Of a stretch of DNA of 64,000 nucleotides, positions 34,902 through 43,050 are shown one piece after another; the stretch's first letter is position 1, and each line of letters begins with the position of its first letter. The translations under genes were made by a program, and so were the position numbers. This DNA is from Alkalihalobacillus sp. TS-13. Its GTDB lineage: Bacteria; Bacillota; Bacilli; Bacillales; Fictibacillaceae. The DNA lies in assembly GCF_019720915.1 (NCBI RefSeq), contig NZ_JAHKSI010000003.1:124001-188000 (forward strand), read 5' to 3'. The notes under the pieces were generated by a model that did no database searches, was not told the DNA's origin, and saw nothing but the letters and a program-made list of their open reading frames with translations.

Positions 34902-35855
34902 ATGATTTCGTATCGACATTATCATCCTGGAGATGAAGTGAAAATCATAGAGTTATGGAATGAAAGCCTTCCACTCGACCCGATTGCACCTGAACGATTT
35001 CGGAACTTGGTTCTGCTGGATGCGAATTTTGATCCTCAAGGACTGCGGGTTGGGTTTGATGATGATCGTTTAGTTGGTTGTGTCTATGCGGTCAGGAGGC
35101 TGCTTCCGATGCACGGGACAGATCTAGAGCCTGATCATGGGTGGATTCCGTTCTTTTTCGTGCACGCTGACTATCGGAAAGCTGGAGTCGGGGAAAAGAT
35201 GATGGAGGAAGCAGTGGTTTTTTTGTCTGAAGAGGGAAGGGGTCATGTCTTTTTCGCATCCTACGCACCGAATTATATTCTGCCTGGGATTGATGAAGAG
35301 ACGTATCCTGAAGGTTATTCCTTTTTACAAAAGCAAGGATTTGAAAAACAATATACGGCGGTTGCGATGGACCGGAATTTGGTAGGTTACCGTATGCCTG
35401 ATGATGTAGCGGCATTGAAAGCAGCGCGTGCTAAGGAGGATTATTTCTTTTCAAAGGCTGAGGATAAGGATCTCTATGAAGTGATCCAGTTTGCTAATGA
35501 GAAGTTCAACCCGGATTGGGGCAGGGCGATACGCGAAGGAATTTTACAAGGGCTGCCGCTGAAACGGATTCTTGTTGCACGACACGAAGAACAAGTGGTT
35601 GGCTTTTGCATGTACGGAGGTTATGAAGGGGTTCCTGATCGATTCGGTCCTTTTGGTGTAGATCCAGCGCAACAAGGAAAAGGCTTGGGGAAGATCCTTC
35701 TGCATGACTGCCTTGTTTCGATGCGTTCAGAAGGGCTCCACAGTGCTTGGTTTCTATGGACAGGTGAAAAAACCTCAGCCGGCCACCTATATCTGAAAAC
35801 GGGATTTGAAATCACCCGCCGGTTCCATGTGATGAAAAAAACAAATAACTCTTGA
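34902..35855 (+). CDS. Tandem-domain GNAT acetyltransferase
   Basis: This 317-residue protein holds two GNAT folds. The first spans about residues 1-150 (FFFVHADYRKAGVGEKMMEEA as acetyl-CoA loop). The second spans about residues 180-315 (PFGVDPAQQGKGLGKILLHD, with the Q-x-x-G-x-G pyrophosphate loop complete). The second domain is the better candidate for catalysis. The acceptor is unknown. ATG 34902 follows AAAGGAGACGAGG; the GTG at 34872 would precede the ribosome binding site. It is co-transcribed with the PIG-L-like gene. Confidence 0.87.
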   Translation: MISYRHYHPGDEVKIIELWNESLPLDPIAPERFRNLVLLDANFDPQGLRVGFDDDRLVGCVYAVRRLLPMHGTDLEPDHGWIPFFFVHADYRKAGVGEKMMEEAVVFLSEEGRGHVFFASYAPNYILPGIDEETYPEGYSFLQKQGFEKQYTAVAMDRNLVGYRMPDDVAALKAARAKEDYFFSKAEDKDLYEVIQFANEKFNPDWGRAIREGILQGLPLKRILVARHEEQVVGFCMYGGYEGVPDRFGPFGVDPAQQGKGLGKILLHDCLVSMRSEGLHSAWFLWTGEKTSAGHLYLKTGFEITRRFHVMKKTNNS

Positions 35856-35886
35856 GATACAGGAGGAGTAAAAGGAGCCTGATTTG

Positions 35887-36975
35887 ATGAATGAAACAAG
35901 TGTTTTAACCCGAGCGTTCAAGCAAACTGACTATCAGCTTGCCGGTCATGGAAGCCGCAACATACAGGTGCTTAAAGAGGCTTTGGGTGATCTGGACAGC
36001 GATACGGATAGCGATATGTATGGCAAGGGGAAGGTCATTGAAGACTTCGAAGAAAAGATGGCCGAGTACCTTGGAAAAGAGCGTGCGGTGTTTTTCCCGA
36101 GCGGTACGATGGCCCAGCAGATCGCTCTTAGGATCTGGTGTGATGAAAAAGGGCTGAAGAAAGTCGCCTATCATCCGTTATGTCACCTGGAAATCCATGA
36201 AGAAGACGGATTGAAAGAGCTGCATCATATCGAACCGATTTTATTAGCGGATGAAAACAGGATCATCGACCTGGATGATGTGGTGAACATGGAGGAAGAG
36301 ATTTCGTGTTTGTTGCTCGAATTGCCGCAGCGTGAAATTGGCGGCCAGCTGCCGGACTATGAAACTCTTGAAGCCATTTCTACACATTGCCGTGAGAAAG
36401 GCATCCTGTTGCATCTGGATGGAGCCAGGCTGTTTGAGATTCTTCCATACTATCAGAAGACGGCGGCGGAAGTTTGTGCACTTTTTGATAGTGTCTATGT
36501 TTCGTTTTACAAAGGAATCGGCGGGCTTGCGGGAGCGATCCTTACAGGGAATGAAGCTTTTACAGAAAAATCGAAAGTGTGGAAGAGGAGACATGGCGGT
36601 GATTTGATCAGCCTTTATCCATACATAATCAGTGCGGATCATTATTTTGAGAAACGGATCGGAAAAATGGGGCAGTATCATGAAGAAGCGAAGGAACTTG
36701 CCAGTTTGTTCAATCAGTGCCATGCTGTTGAGACAAAGCCTTATGAACCTGTCTCAAATATGTTCCATGTTCATTTTCAAGTGTCGAAAGAAAAGCTTGA
36801 ACCTATCCTGGTCGATCTCTATGAAACGACGGGGATCGGGTTGACCAGCAACTTAAGAGAGACGAGTGAAACTTCATGTTATTATGAAGTGAGCATCGGT
36901 GATCAGTATGAATACGTACCGAAAGATCAATTGAGAAGTGTGTTCGTCATGCTAGATGAGAGACTCTCGCGTTAA
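35887..36975 (+). CDS. Threonine aldolase-like beta-eliminating lyase (PLP enzyme)
   Basis: This 362-residue fold-type I pyridoxal-phosphate enzyme belongs to the group containing low-specificity threonine aldolase. The PLP-binding lysine lies in SFYKGIGGLAGAIL, the aspartate contacting the cofactor ring in LHLDGARLFE, and the substrate-loop region in FFPSGTMAQQIALR. Substrate choice between threonine and another beta-hydroxy amino acid cannot be read from sequence. ATG 35887 or TTG 35884 fits AAAAGGAG. It lies 31 bases after the GNAT gene and 30 before the CBS/HEPN-like gene. Confidence 0.88.
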   Translation: MNETSVLTRAFKQTDYQLAGHGSRNIQVLKEALGDLDSDTDSDMYGKGKVIEDFEEKMAEYLGKERAVFFPSGTMAQQIALRIWCDEKGLKKVAYHPLCHLEIHEEDGLKELHHIEPILLADENRIIDLDDVVNMEEEISCLLLELPQREIGGQLPDYETLEAISTHCREKGILLHLDGARLFEILPYYQKTAAEVCALFDSVYVSFYKGIGGLAGAILTGNEAFTEKSKVWKRRHGGDLISLYPYIISADHYFEKRIGKMGQYHEEAKELASLFNQCHAVETKPYEPVSNMFHVHFQVSKEKLEPILVDLYETTGIGLTSNLRETSETSCYYEVSIGDQYEYVPKDQLRSVFVMLDERLSR

Positions 36976-37005
36976 TCAGATCTTGCATCAAAGGAGGGAA
37001 CCTGC

Positions 37006-37794
37006 TTGAAGAAACTGAGTCCGTATCATGAGCTTCGTTTACTGTACGAAAAAGATATCCATGTGAATCATATATCTGAAGTTTTTGATATCTGTTATCC
37101 CCATGATGATGCACAAATGATCAAGGCACAGATGGCAGAAAAGGATTATGATGTGCTTGGGGTCGAAGAGGACGGAAGCGTTATTGGTTATGTGAAGCGA
37201 GAAGAATTGAAAGAGGGTTTATGCCGGAATTATATGACGCCTTTTTCACCAAGAGAAATCGTTTCTGACTCGACTCCTTTGATCAAAATCCTCTTTTTAT
37301 TCAAAGAAATCGAGCGGATCTTTGTGTTGGAAGAAAACAGAGTGACGAGGCTTGTGACGAAAGCAGACCTTCAAAAACCGCCAATCAGGATGCTGTTGTT
37401 CGGAATCATCACGTTGCTGGAGATGCACCTTTTGAGAGTGATCAATCATTATCTGCCGCAAAATGATTGGAAGCGGCATTTGGGTATGGATCGAATTCAA
37501 GAGGCTGAGCGGTTATATACGATACGAAGCGTGAAAAACGAGGCAATTGGCTTAAGTGATTGCTTACAGATTTGCGATAAAAGAGATATCATCTTGAACG
37601 AGGGTGAATTAAGGCAGCAATTGAAGTTCCCCTCCAAAACCAAGGGGAAAGATTATTTTAAAAGATTGGAAGGTTTGAGAAACAATCTGGCGCATGCACA
37701 AGAACTCAATACAGAAGGCTCATGGGAAGATATCATCTTGCTGATTGAAGAGACTGAAACAATATTAGAGGTGTGTGAACAAATTGATCGATGA
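37006..37794 (+). CDS. CBS-pair-like protein with C-terminal HEPN-like domain
   Basis: This 262-residue protein starts with a region resembling a CBS pair (about residues 20-125: YDVLGVEEDGSVIGYVKREELKEG, then IFVLEENRVTRLVTKADL). An all-helical domain follows, whose end reads LEGLRNNLAHAQE. The R-x4-H pattern of that motif is the signature of HEPN nucleases and RNA-binding domains. A nucleotide-sensing CBS domain controlling a HEPN domain would be a defence or stress-type architecture; activity is unproven. TTG 37006 follows GGAGGG. A terminator follows. Confidence 0.75.
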   Translation: MKKLSPYHELRLLYEKDIHVNHISEVFDICYPHDDAQMIKAQMAEKDYDVLGVEEDGSVIGYVKREELKEGLCRNYMTPFSPREIVSDSTPLIKILFLFKEIERIFVLEENRVTRLVTKADLQKPPIRMLLFGIITLLEMHLLRVINHYLPQNDWKRHLGMDRIQEAERLYTIRSVKNEAIGLSDCLQICDKRDIILNEGELRQQLKFPSKTKGKDYFKRLEGLRNNLAHAQELNTEGSWEDIILLIEETETILEVCEQIDR

Positions 37795-37823
37795 AGTTGG
37801 AGATCGGCATGTGTAAATTAATA

Positions 37824-37862
37824 AAGGTTCAGGTCCAGAAACAGGACCTGGACCTTATTTTT
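37824..37862 (+). terminator. Terminator after the CBS/HEPN-like gene
   Basis: AAGGTTCAGGTCC pairs with GGACCTGGACCTT and is followed by ATTTTTAT. It may also serve the convergent guanine deaminase gene. Confidence 0.85.
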
Positions 37863-37910
37863 ATACAAGTATACTCGACCAGGTACGTTGTTCATTTGAA
37901 AAAGTTGGGT

Positions 37911-38381
37911 TTAATACTCTATTTTATTGTTTGATCTTCCCCATTCTTGAAATGGTAAATCGTGTTGATCCACTACTACGTGTTCCATTTTGATTTTTCG
38001 TATTTTAATAGGTAAAGCGATTTCTTCATAGATAAATTGATCATCAAAACCTATTTGAGCGGCATCTTCCTTTGTACATGCATAATACACAGCTTTCGGT
38101 CTTGCCCAATAGATAGCTCCAATACACATCGGACAAGGCTCACAGCTTGTATAGATCTCACAATCGGTTAATTGAAATTGTTTTAAGTAAGCGCAAGCAT
38201 TCCGAATCGCTTGTATTTCTGCATGGGCAGTAGGGTCATTGGAACATGTTACTTCATTTACACCTTTACCGATCACTTTTCCATCCTTGACTATTAAAGC
38301 AGCAAAAGGTCCTCCGTTGCTTTTTAAAACATTTTCATATGCAAGTTGGATAGTTTCATTCATAAAATGAATATTTGCCAA
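37911..38381 (-). CDS. guaD: Guanine deaminase
   Basis: This cytidine-deaminase-fold zinc enzyme converts guanine to xanthine in purine salvage. HAEIQAIRNAC holds the first zinc ligand and proton-shuttle glutamate, and SCEPCPMCIGAIYWARPKAVYYA the two cysteine ligands. The swapped C-terminal tail (GFDDQFIYEEI, PFQEWGRSNNKIEY) matches B. subtilis GuaD. A TTG at 38381 is 6 bases after GAGAGGTG; a GTG at 38390 overlaps that site, and an ATG at 38363 is also possible. Confidence 0.92.
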   Translation of the reverse strand: MANIHFMNETIQLAYENVLKSNGGPFAALIVKDGKVIGKGVNEVTCSNDPTAHAEIQAIRNACAYLKQFQLTDCEIYTSCEPCPMCIGAIYWARPKAVYYACTKEDAAQIGFDDQFIYEEIALPIKIRKIKMEHVVVDQHDLPFQEWGRSNNKIEY

Positions 38382-38516
38382 TATATACACCTCTCGTTTG
38401 GTGAGAAATCATCAATTATTTATATTCAATAATGGAGAAGAAGAGAAATTGTCTATATAAATGATAATATATCGGGGGTTGGTCCGCGCAGTCAGTAATT
38501 CATTAAAATCCTACTG

Positions 38517-38756
38517 TTACCGCTTTGACGTTTTACGAAAAAAAAACAGATAAATGATTCTACTCAGTTTTTGGGCGGTGATGAGAGATGCGATCAACAG
38601 CAAAAGGACAATGACGAACATGAGTCCGAATTGGGATCCTGTCGGATCTGTGGACCATAGCGGAACGAAATAGGTCTCTATTAAAATGAGAATCCTATGA
38701 TAGACAACAATCGCCATAACGAAAATCCCCCAGAACAGGATCGTGCCATTATTCAA
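38517..38756 (-). CDS. Small two-helix membrane protein of unknown function
   Basis: This 79-residue protein has two hydrophobic helices (ILFWGIFVMAIVVYHRILILI and FGLMFVIVLLLLIASLIT) and a basic tail (FFFRKTSKR). I do not recognise it. It starts at TTG 38756, five bases after GGAGGTGA, a strong signal that supports a real gene despite its size. Confidence 0.7.
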   Translation of the reverse strand: MNNGTILFWGIFVMAIVVYHRILILIETYFVPLWSTDPTGSQFGLMFVIVLLLLIASLITAQKLSRIIYLFFFRKTSKR

Positions 38757-38839
38757 AGTGTCACCTCCATGCCAAAGTAAACTACCATTTATCTCCTTTT
38801 TTCATTATATACTTTGTGTTTCATCGTTAACATGGTAAA

Positions 38840-38865
38840 GCGCTATTCTTTTGAAGAAAATAGCG
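38840..38865 (-). terminator. Terminator for the decayed LysM gene
   Basis: On the minus strand GCGCTATT pairs with AATAGCGC and is followed by TTTACC. It lies directly after the pseudogene end. Confidence 0.6.
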
Positions 38866-38880
38866 CCTGATGAAGTTATA

Positions 38881-39358
38881 GTTCCCTTGCTCTGAAAATG
38901 ATGCGCCAGCGACCGGTTCCGCCTTTTCCGGAATCCTGAGGCGTTATCCAGGATAGATCAACACAGGGGTTTGAAGCTGTTTTGCCTGAACGATCGCGTC
39001 AATTGTCGTTTTATATCGGGTGGCGATACGCCAAAACGTTTCACCAGGCTGAACCGGATGCGATATAACAGGGAGGACAAGTACCTGACCGATATAAAGG
39101 ACGGATGGATCAGCAAGTTGGTTTGCAATGAGGAGTTCCTGAACGGTCGTTCCGTATCGTTGTGATATCGCCTATAGCGTATCGGCTTGCTGGACGATGT
39201 ATTGCTGATATGGTGTAGGAATGACTAGAAGCGTGCCCGATTATGGACCTGTTCTAACATCCAAACCATTCGCCTGGACGAATCTGATTTACCGGTACAC
39301 CATAATTTTGTGAGATTCGTCAAAGTGTATCCCCACTTCGAACTACATGTATTAGCAC
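38881..39358 (-). pseudogene. LysM-repeat protein, inactivated by several stop codons
   Basis: The minus strand encodes three LysM-like units: VRSGDTL-stop-RISQNYGVPVNQIR, then VQQADTL-stop-AISQRYGTTVQELL, then VQPGETFWRIATRYKTTIDAI. In the first two, a stop (TGA, TAG) stands exactly where LysM repeats have tryptophan; another TAA follows LIYPG, and a shift or stop lies between units one and two. The GTG at 39358 retains a good GGGAGAGG site. The design resembles spore-surface or cortex proteins such as YaaH and YdhD, but no glycosidase domain follows. Confidence 0.8.
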
Positions 39359-39541
39359 AGCAACCTCTCCCTGAATATATTCTCCTTTACCTTATTCAGG
39401 GAAAAAGGTAGGTGTTAATGACTAGGTGGGAGGAACGTAGGCTGGAAAAATATTTTTTACATGATTAGGAATATGGAAGGAATCATCCAGGAGGGGAAGA
39501 ATATCTTTTTAAAATAGTTCTTTTTTCACAAGGGGGAGATT

Positions 39542-40031
39542 ATGGGTAAAAAGAAGTGGCGTTCGATGAAGGGGGAGGGTTTTGGGATATTGATGCTTGG
39601 AGAGAAACCGGAGAAGCTCCCTGAAAAAGCCTTCATTTCGCTGACAAGAGGCGAAGGGTTGAATTTCATTCAGCTGATCATCAATTGATGGTCATGAACC
39701 AGATGAAGAAAACGCCAGGTCTTTTGTATGCGGAGTTGAATGGGAAATGAAGGATCGGAAGGGATACGGACAAACGATGACGGTCTGGGATGGAAAGTCG
39801 ATGCCAGCGTTTCGTAATAAACGGACACATGGATTTGCAATGAAGTTTTTCGGTTGGGTGATCCATCGAAGGAACACGAAAACCTATTACTTATCTTATC
39901 CGGCAGATGGAACGATCCCTTCAGTCACAGAAGTCCGAGAGATACTCAGAGAATACGGTAAGTTTTACGATGGCGGAAAGCTGGTAAGGAAAGTAAGATC
40001 TCCGCAAGTGGAAAAGAGTATAAATGCCTAA
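39542..40031 (+). pseudogene. Twice-frameshifted monooxygenase-like protein (antibiotic-biosynthesis monooxygenase superfamily)
   Basis: ATG 39542 after AAGGGGGAG starts MGKKKWRSMKGEGFG, running to ISLTRGEG. The frame then shifts to VEFHSADHQLMVMNQMKK then TPGLLYAELNG, and shifts again to MKDRKGYGQTMTVWDGKSM then AFRNKRTHGFAMKFFGWVIH. Together these give one continuous product of about 160 residues whose H-x-x-AM/WD pattern resembles the ABM or spheroidene-monooxygenase-like group. Two single-base indels, near 39660-39670 and near 39742-39747, break it. A terminator overlaps the stop codon. The last piece alone (39747-40031) could still be translated. Confidence 0.65.
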
Positions 40032-40057
40032 AAGCCAACAAACATTGGCTTTTTTTA
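40031..40057 (+). terminator. Terminator after the monooxygenase-like pseudogene
   Basis: AAAGCCAA pairs with TTGGCTTT across CAAACA and runs into TTTTTT. Confidence 0.85.
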
Positions 40058-40079
40058 TTTTGCAATAAGCTGAATAAAC

Positions 40080-40189
40080 GGTGCCAGGCACCATCTCAGA
40101 TCCCTTGCACCGCAAGGACTTCTGATCGGTGCCTGGCACCGTTTCAAACCTCAACTGCCCCAAGGGTTCCGCTTCGGTGCCTGGCACGG
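40080..40189. repeat. GGTGCCTGGCACC-type dispersed repeat, copy 1
   Basis: Three GGTGCC(T/A)GGCACC palindromes are spaced by unique-looking sequence. The block CAAGGACTTCTGATCGGTGC through CTTCGGTGCC is shared nearly base for base with 50491-50646. Confidence 0.85.
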
Positions 40190-40197
40190 AAGCATCC

Positions 40198-40305
40198 GTC
40201 GAAATTGGGAGCGGACTATAGTCTGTCTGCGCCCGATTGGTGTCATATTTGTGGTGGTTTTCTTTGGTGCATTTCCTCGGAAATTGCGAGTTTTGTAGAG
40301 TGGGG
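40198..40305. repeat. Diverged copy 5 of the 103-bp dispersed repeat
   Basis: The left end GTCGAAATTGGGAGCGGACT, then ATAGTC, is well kept; the rest (TGTCATATTTGTGG, GGAAATTGCGAG) is diverged. It lies between repeat C and the sensor-kinase gene. Confidence 0.6.
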
Positions 40306-40392
40306 ACTAGAAAACGACACGATACTCTAGCGATTTCCCATTCGATAAGATAGAATATTCAGTAAATACATGTGTTATCCAAGGAGTTCACC

Positions 40393-41988
40393 ATGCTGCA
40401 GAGACTACTGAATGTTTCCCTTCAAATTAAAATCCTCGGTCTGATCATCTTCCTATTATTATTGGTGATCGGTCTGTTATCCTTCATTGTCGGTTACCTG
40501 GAAATGGAGGAGGACGTAGAACAGGCGGAGCGGATTGCGCTTCAGACTGCGCAGACCTTATCATTTATGGGAACGATTCAGGATTCGGTTGAGCACGGCG
40601 GGGCATTCGAGGTGACGAACCCGATTGTGGAACGGATGCGGGATCAGGTTGATGCTTCCGCAATCCGTATAGAAAACCGGGATGGAGAGCTCACCGGTTA
40701 TGCGGGTGACATCATCACGAATCACTCCTCACCCCGGGAAGATCGTTACCGCTCCCTTGTTTTTGGGAGTAATTATGTCACGCGTACTGCCAGTGATGGG
40801 GTCGAGGTCCTGAAAGGGATCGCACCGATTATGATCGATTATGGTGATTATAAGAAGGTTGAAGGTACTGTGACAGTCATTTTTCATATGGATATCATTC
40901 AAAGCAAGATCGCCTCTGATATCAAGAAGATGCTGCTTGTTTCTGGCATTGCATTCATCGTCGGGATTGCTGGCAGTTTCTTTCTCGCGAAAAGTATCCG
41001 CAAAGATACGCATGGTCTTGAACCCTATGAGATCGGAGCATTGTATCGGGAACGTAACGCCATTCTCCAATCGGTAAAAGAAGGAATTTTATCCATCGAC
41101 GAGCATGGAATCATCACGATGATGAACCATTCGGCACGTGAGCTTTTGGATATCAGTGAATCTGTTGAAGGACAATCAGTAACGTCGATCATCTCTTCAT
41201 CGAGTATGTTGGAGGTGTTGGCTTCAAAGGAAACCATCAGTAATAAAGAACGCTACTATAATGATAAAATCTTCATCGTCAATACTCAGCCGATTATAGA
41301 AAATGGCGAACAGACAGGGATTGTTGCCAGTTTCAGAGATAAGACTGAAATCAAGAAAATGGTCGATGCCTTATCTGAAGTACGGCAATATTCTGAAGAT
41401 CTGCGGGCACAGGCCCATGAATTCACGAACAAGCTGTATGTCATTCTCGGCATGATTCAGCTTGGCAAACATACTGAAGCGATCCAATTGATCCAGGAAG
41501 AAGCTCAAATTCAGGAACAGCATAAAGAGGTGCTTTTAACGAATATCAAGGACGACAAGGTCCAGGCGATTTTGCTTGGAAAACTGGCGAAGGCTTCCGA
41601 GAAAAAGATCGATTTTAAAATCGATGTTGAAAGTGCGATGCAGCCTCTACCTGCTCATATCGGTTTTTCCCCGTTGATTGTCATACTCGGGAACCTGATC
41701 GACAACGCATTTGAAGCGGTAGCCGATCGCCCGACGAAAGAAGTTTCGTTTTTTGTGACAGACATCGGGAATGACATCATTTTTGAAATCGCGGATAGCG
41801 GCAAAGGGATCAAGGATGAGGCAGAAGGAAAGATCTTTCAGAAAGGGTATTCTGCTAAAGGGAAAAATAGAGGATATGGCCTTGCGAACGTGAAAGAGGA
41901 ATTGGAGCTGCTCGACGGTATGATCGAATGGACGAACAAACATGACGGAGGTGCAGTTTTTACCGTTATTTTACCGAAATCGATATAG
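40393..41988 (+). CDS. CitA/DcuS-type sensor histidine kinase
   Basis: This 531-residue membrane kinase detects an extracellular carboxylate. It has a first membrane helix (LLLLVIGLLSFIVGYL), an extracytoplasmic PDC/Cache domain of about 140 residues and a second membrane helix (LLVSGIAFIVGIAGSFFLA). A cytoplasmic PAS domain follows (ILSIDEHGIITMMNHSARELL), then the SpoOB-like histidine motif RAQAHEFTNKLYVILGMIQLG and the HATPase domain (NLIDNAFEAV, DSGKGI, GYGLANVKEEL). ATG 40393 follows AAGGAG. The response regulator starts 45 bases downstream. The nearby tctCBA-tcuA genes make tricarballylate or citrate likely signals. Confidence 0.93.
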   Translation: MLQRLLNVSLQIKILGLIIFLLLLVIGLLSFIVGYLEMEEDVEQAERIALQTAQTLSFMGTIQDSVEHGGAFEVTNPIVERMRDQVDASAIRIENRDGELTGYAGDIITNHSSPREDRYRSLVFGSNYVTRTASDGVEVLKGIAPIMIDYGDYKKVEGTVTVIFHMDIIQSKIASDIKKMLLVSGIAFIVGIAGSFFLAKSIRKDTHGLEPYEIGALYRERNAILQSVKEGILSIDEHGIITMMNHSARELLDISESVEGQSVTSIISSSSMLEVLASKETISNKERYYNDKIFIVNTQPIIENGEQTGIVASFRDKTEIKKMVDALSEVRQYSEDLRAQAHEFTNKLYVILGMIQLGKHTEAIQLIQEEAQIQEQHKEVLLTNIKDDKVQAILLGKLAKASEKKIDFKIDVESAMQPLPAHIGFSPLIVILGNLIDNAFEAVADRPTKEVSFFVTDIGNDIIFEIADSGKGIKDEAEGKIFQKGYSAKGKNRGYGLANVKEELELLDGMIEWTNKHDGGAVFTVILPKSI

Positions 41989-42033
41989 AAGACGAATACG
42001 AGATAGATTATAGTTTGGGAGGGTGAAAGGTTC

Positions 42034-42708
42034 ATGTTCAATGTCGTGATTGCAGAGGATGATTACCGTGTTGCCCAGATTCACGAGGAGTATCTGGCTG
42101 CGGTAGATGAAATGAAGTTGGTCGGAAAAGCGTTGAATGCGAAAGAGACGTTGCAGTTATTAGAGGAAAACCCTGTGGACCTGCTGCTTCTCGATGTGTA
42201 TATGCCGGATCAGCTGGGGACCGATCTGTTGCATAAAATCAGAGAGGAGCATCCGGATGTCGATATTATGATGATCACAGCGGCAAAAGAGAAAGCGTTC
42301 CTGGAAAAAGCGATCCGTTACGGGGTTCAGCATTACTTGATCAAACCGATTACGATGGAGCGATTTAAAGAAGCGATCGATACGTATAAAAAGAAGAAGG
42401 CGATGCTTGAGTCGACTTCGGAAGTGGATCAGGAGCTGCTCGATCGCGTTTTTGGACATGGTGGTGGGAAAGAATCTGAGAAATCGGACCTTCCGCCTGG
42501 GATCGATAGAATGACGTTGAAAAAGGTGAAAAAACTGATTGAAGACAACAAGGAAGGGATTACGTCAGAAAAAGCAGGAGAGGTCATGGGTGCATCGAGG
42601 ACCACCGCGCGAAGATATCTCGAGTATCTCGTCGGAATCGAGCAAGCCACGGTCGAGCAGGTCTATGGGATCGTCGGCCGTCCGGAACGAAGGTATTATA
42701 CTAAATAA
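42034..42708 (+). CDS. CitB/DcuR-type response regulator
   Basis: This 224-residue regulator has a receiver domain (acidic pocket VVIAEDDYR, phospho-acceptor aspartate in LLLLDVYMPDQLG, lysine in LIKPI). A C-terminal helix-turn-helix (KAGEVMGASRTTARRYLEYLV) is typical of citrate and fumarate response regulators. ATG 42034 follows GGGAGGGTG. It is the partner of the upstream kinase and probably activates tctC onwards, 1.5 kb away past a convergent AraC-type gene. Confidence 0.93.
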   Translation: MFNVVIAEDDYRVAQIHEEYLAAVDEMKLVGKALNAKETLQLLEENPVDLLLLDVYMPDQLGTDLLHKIREEHPDVDIMMITAAKEKAFLEKAIRYGVQHYLIKPITMERFKEAIDTYKKKKAMLESTSEVDQELLDRVFGHGGGKESEKSDLPPGIDRMTLKKVKKLIEDNKEGITSEKAGEVMGASRTTARRYLEYLVGIEQATVEQVYGIVGRPERRYYTK

Positions 42709-42720
42709 ATAGATAAAGTA

Positions 42721-42746
42721 AAAGGTGCTGAGGCAGCACCTTTTTT
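42721..42746 (+). terminator. Terminator of the two-component operon
   Basis: AAAGGTGCTG pairs with CAGCACCTTT around AGG, followed by TTTT. Confidence 0.9.
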
Positions 42747-42793
42747 GCATTTAAAGAAAGTATAAATACTTTCTTCAATATAAGGGTAACTAA

Positions 42794-42824
42794 GGCTCAG
42801 CCTGCGTTAATGCTTGGCTGAGCC
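42794..42824. terminator. Second hairpin downstream of the two-component operon
   Basis: GGCTCAGCC and GGCTGAGCC form a perfect 9-bp stem. It may back up the terminator or serve transcripts arriving from the AraC-type gene. Confidence 0.5.
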
Positions 42825-42840
42825 AAGTTTTCATTAATTT

Positions 42841-43024
42841 AACGGACACCAGAGCTGTTATTTTAGAAAAAAACGCCTTATTTTAAAAATTAGCGGACAC
42901 CAGAGACCCTATTTGATTGAAATCACCCTGATTCTGGGGGATTTGTCACAAATAAGAGCCCTCATGTCCGCTAAGTTACTGAATCAAGCCTATTTGTCAC
43001 AGATAACGTCTCTCATGTCCGTTA
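42841..43024. repeat. CGGACACCAGAG-type repeat, four units in inverted arrangement
   Basis: Two forward units start AACGGACACCAGAGCTGTTA at 42841 and TAGCGGACACCAGAGACCCT near 42891, about 50 bases apart. Two inverted units end CTCATGTCCGCTA (42974) and CTCATGTCCGTTA (43024), again 50 apart. The whole block is thus nearly self-complementary. A related block lies at 55006-55165. This accounts for most of the 342-base gap. Confidence 0.75.
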
Positions 43025-43050
43025 GCACTAATTTTCTTAAAACTCTCCCC

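Noticed and set aside
38971-39165. 64-codon plus-strand frame at 39 kb
   Set aside because: The opposite strand shows repeated LysM motifs, so this frame is a shadow of the pseudogene.
42794-42824. Small regulatory RNA between the response regulator and AraC genes
   Set aside because: Only hairpins and dispersed repeats are visible, with no promoter that would start a separate RNA.
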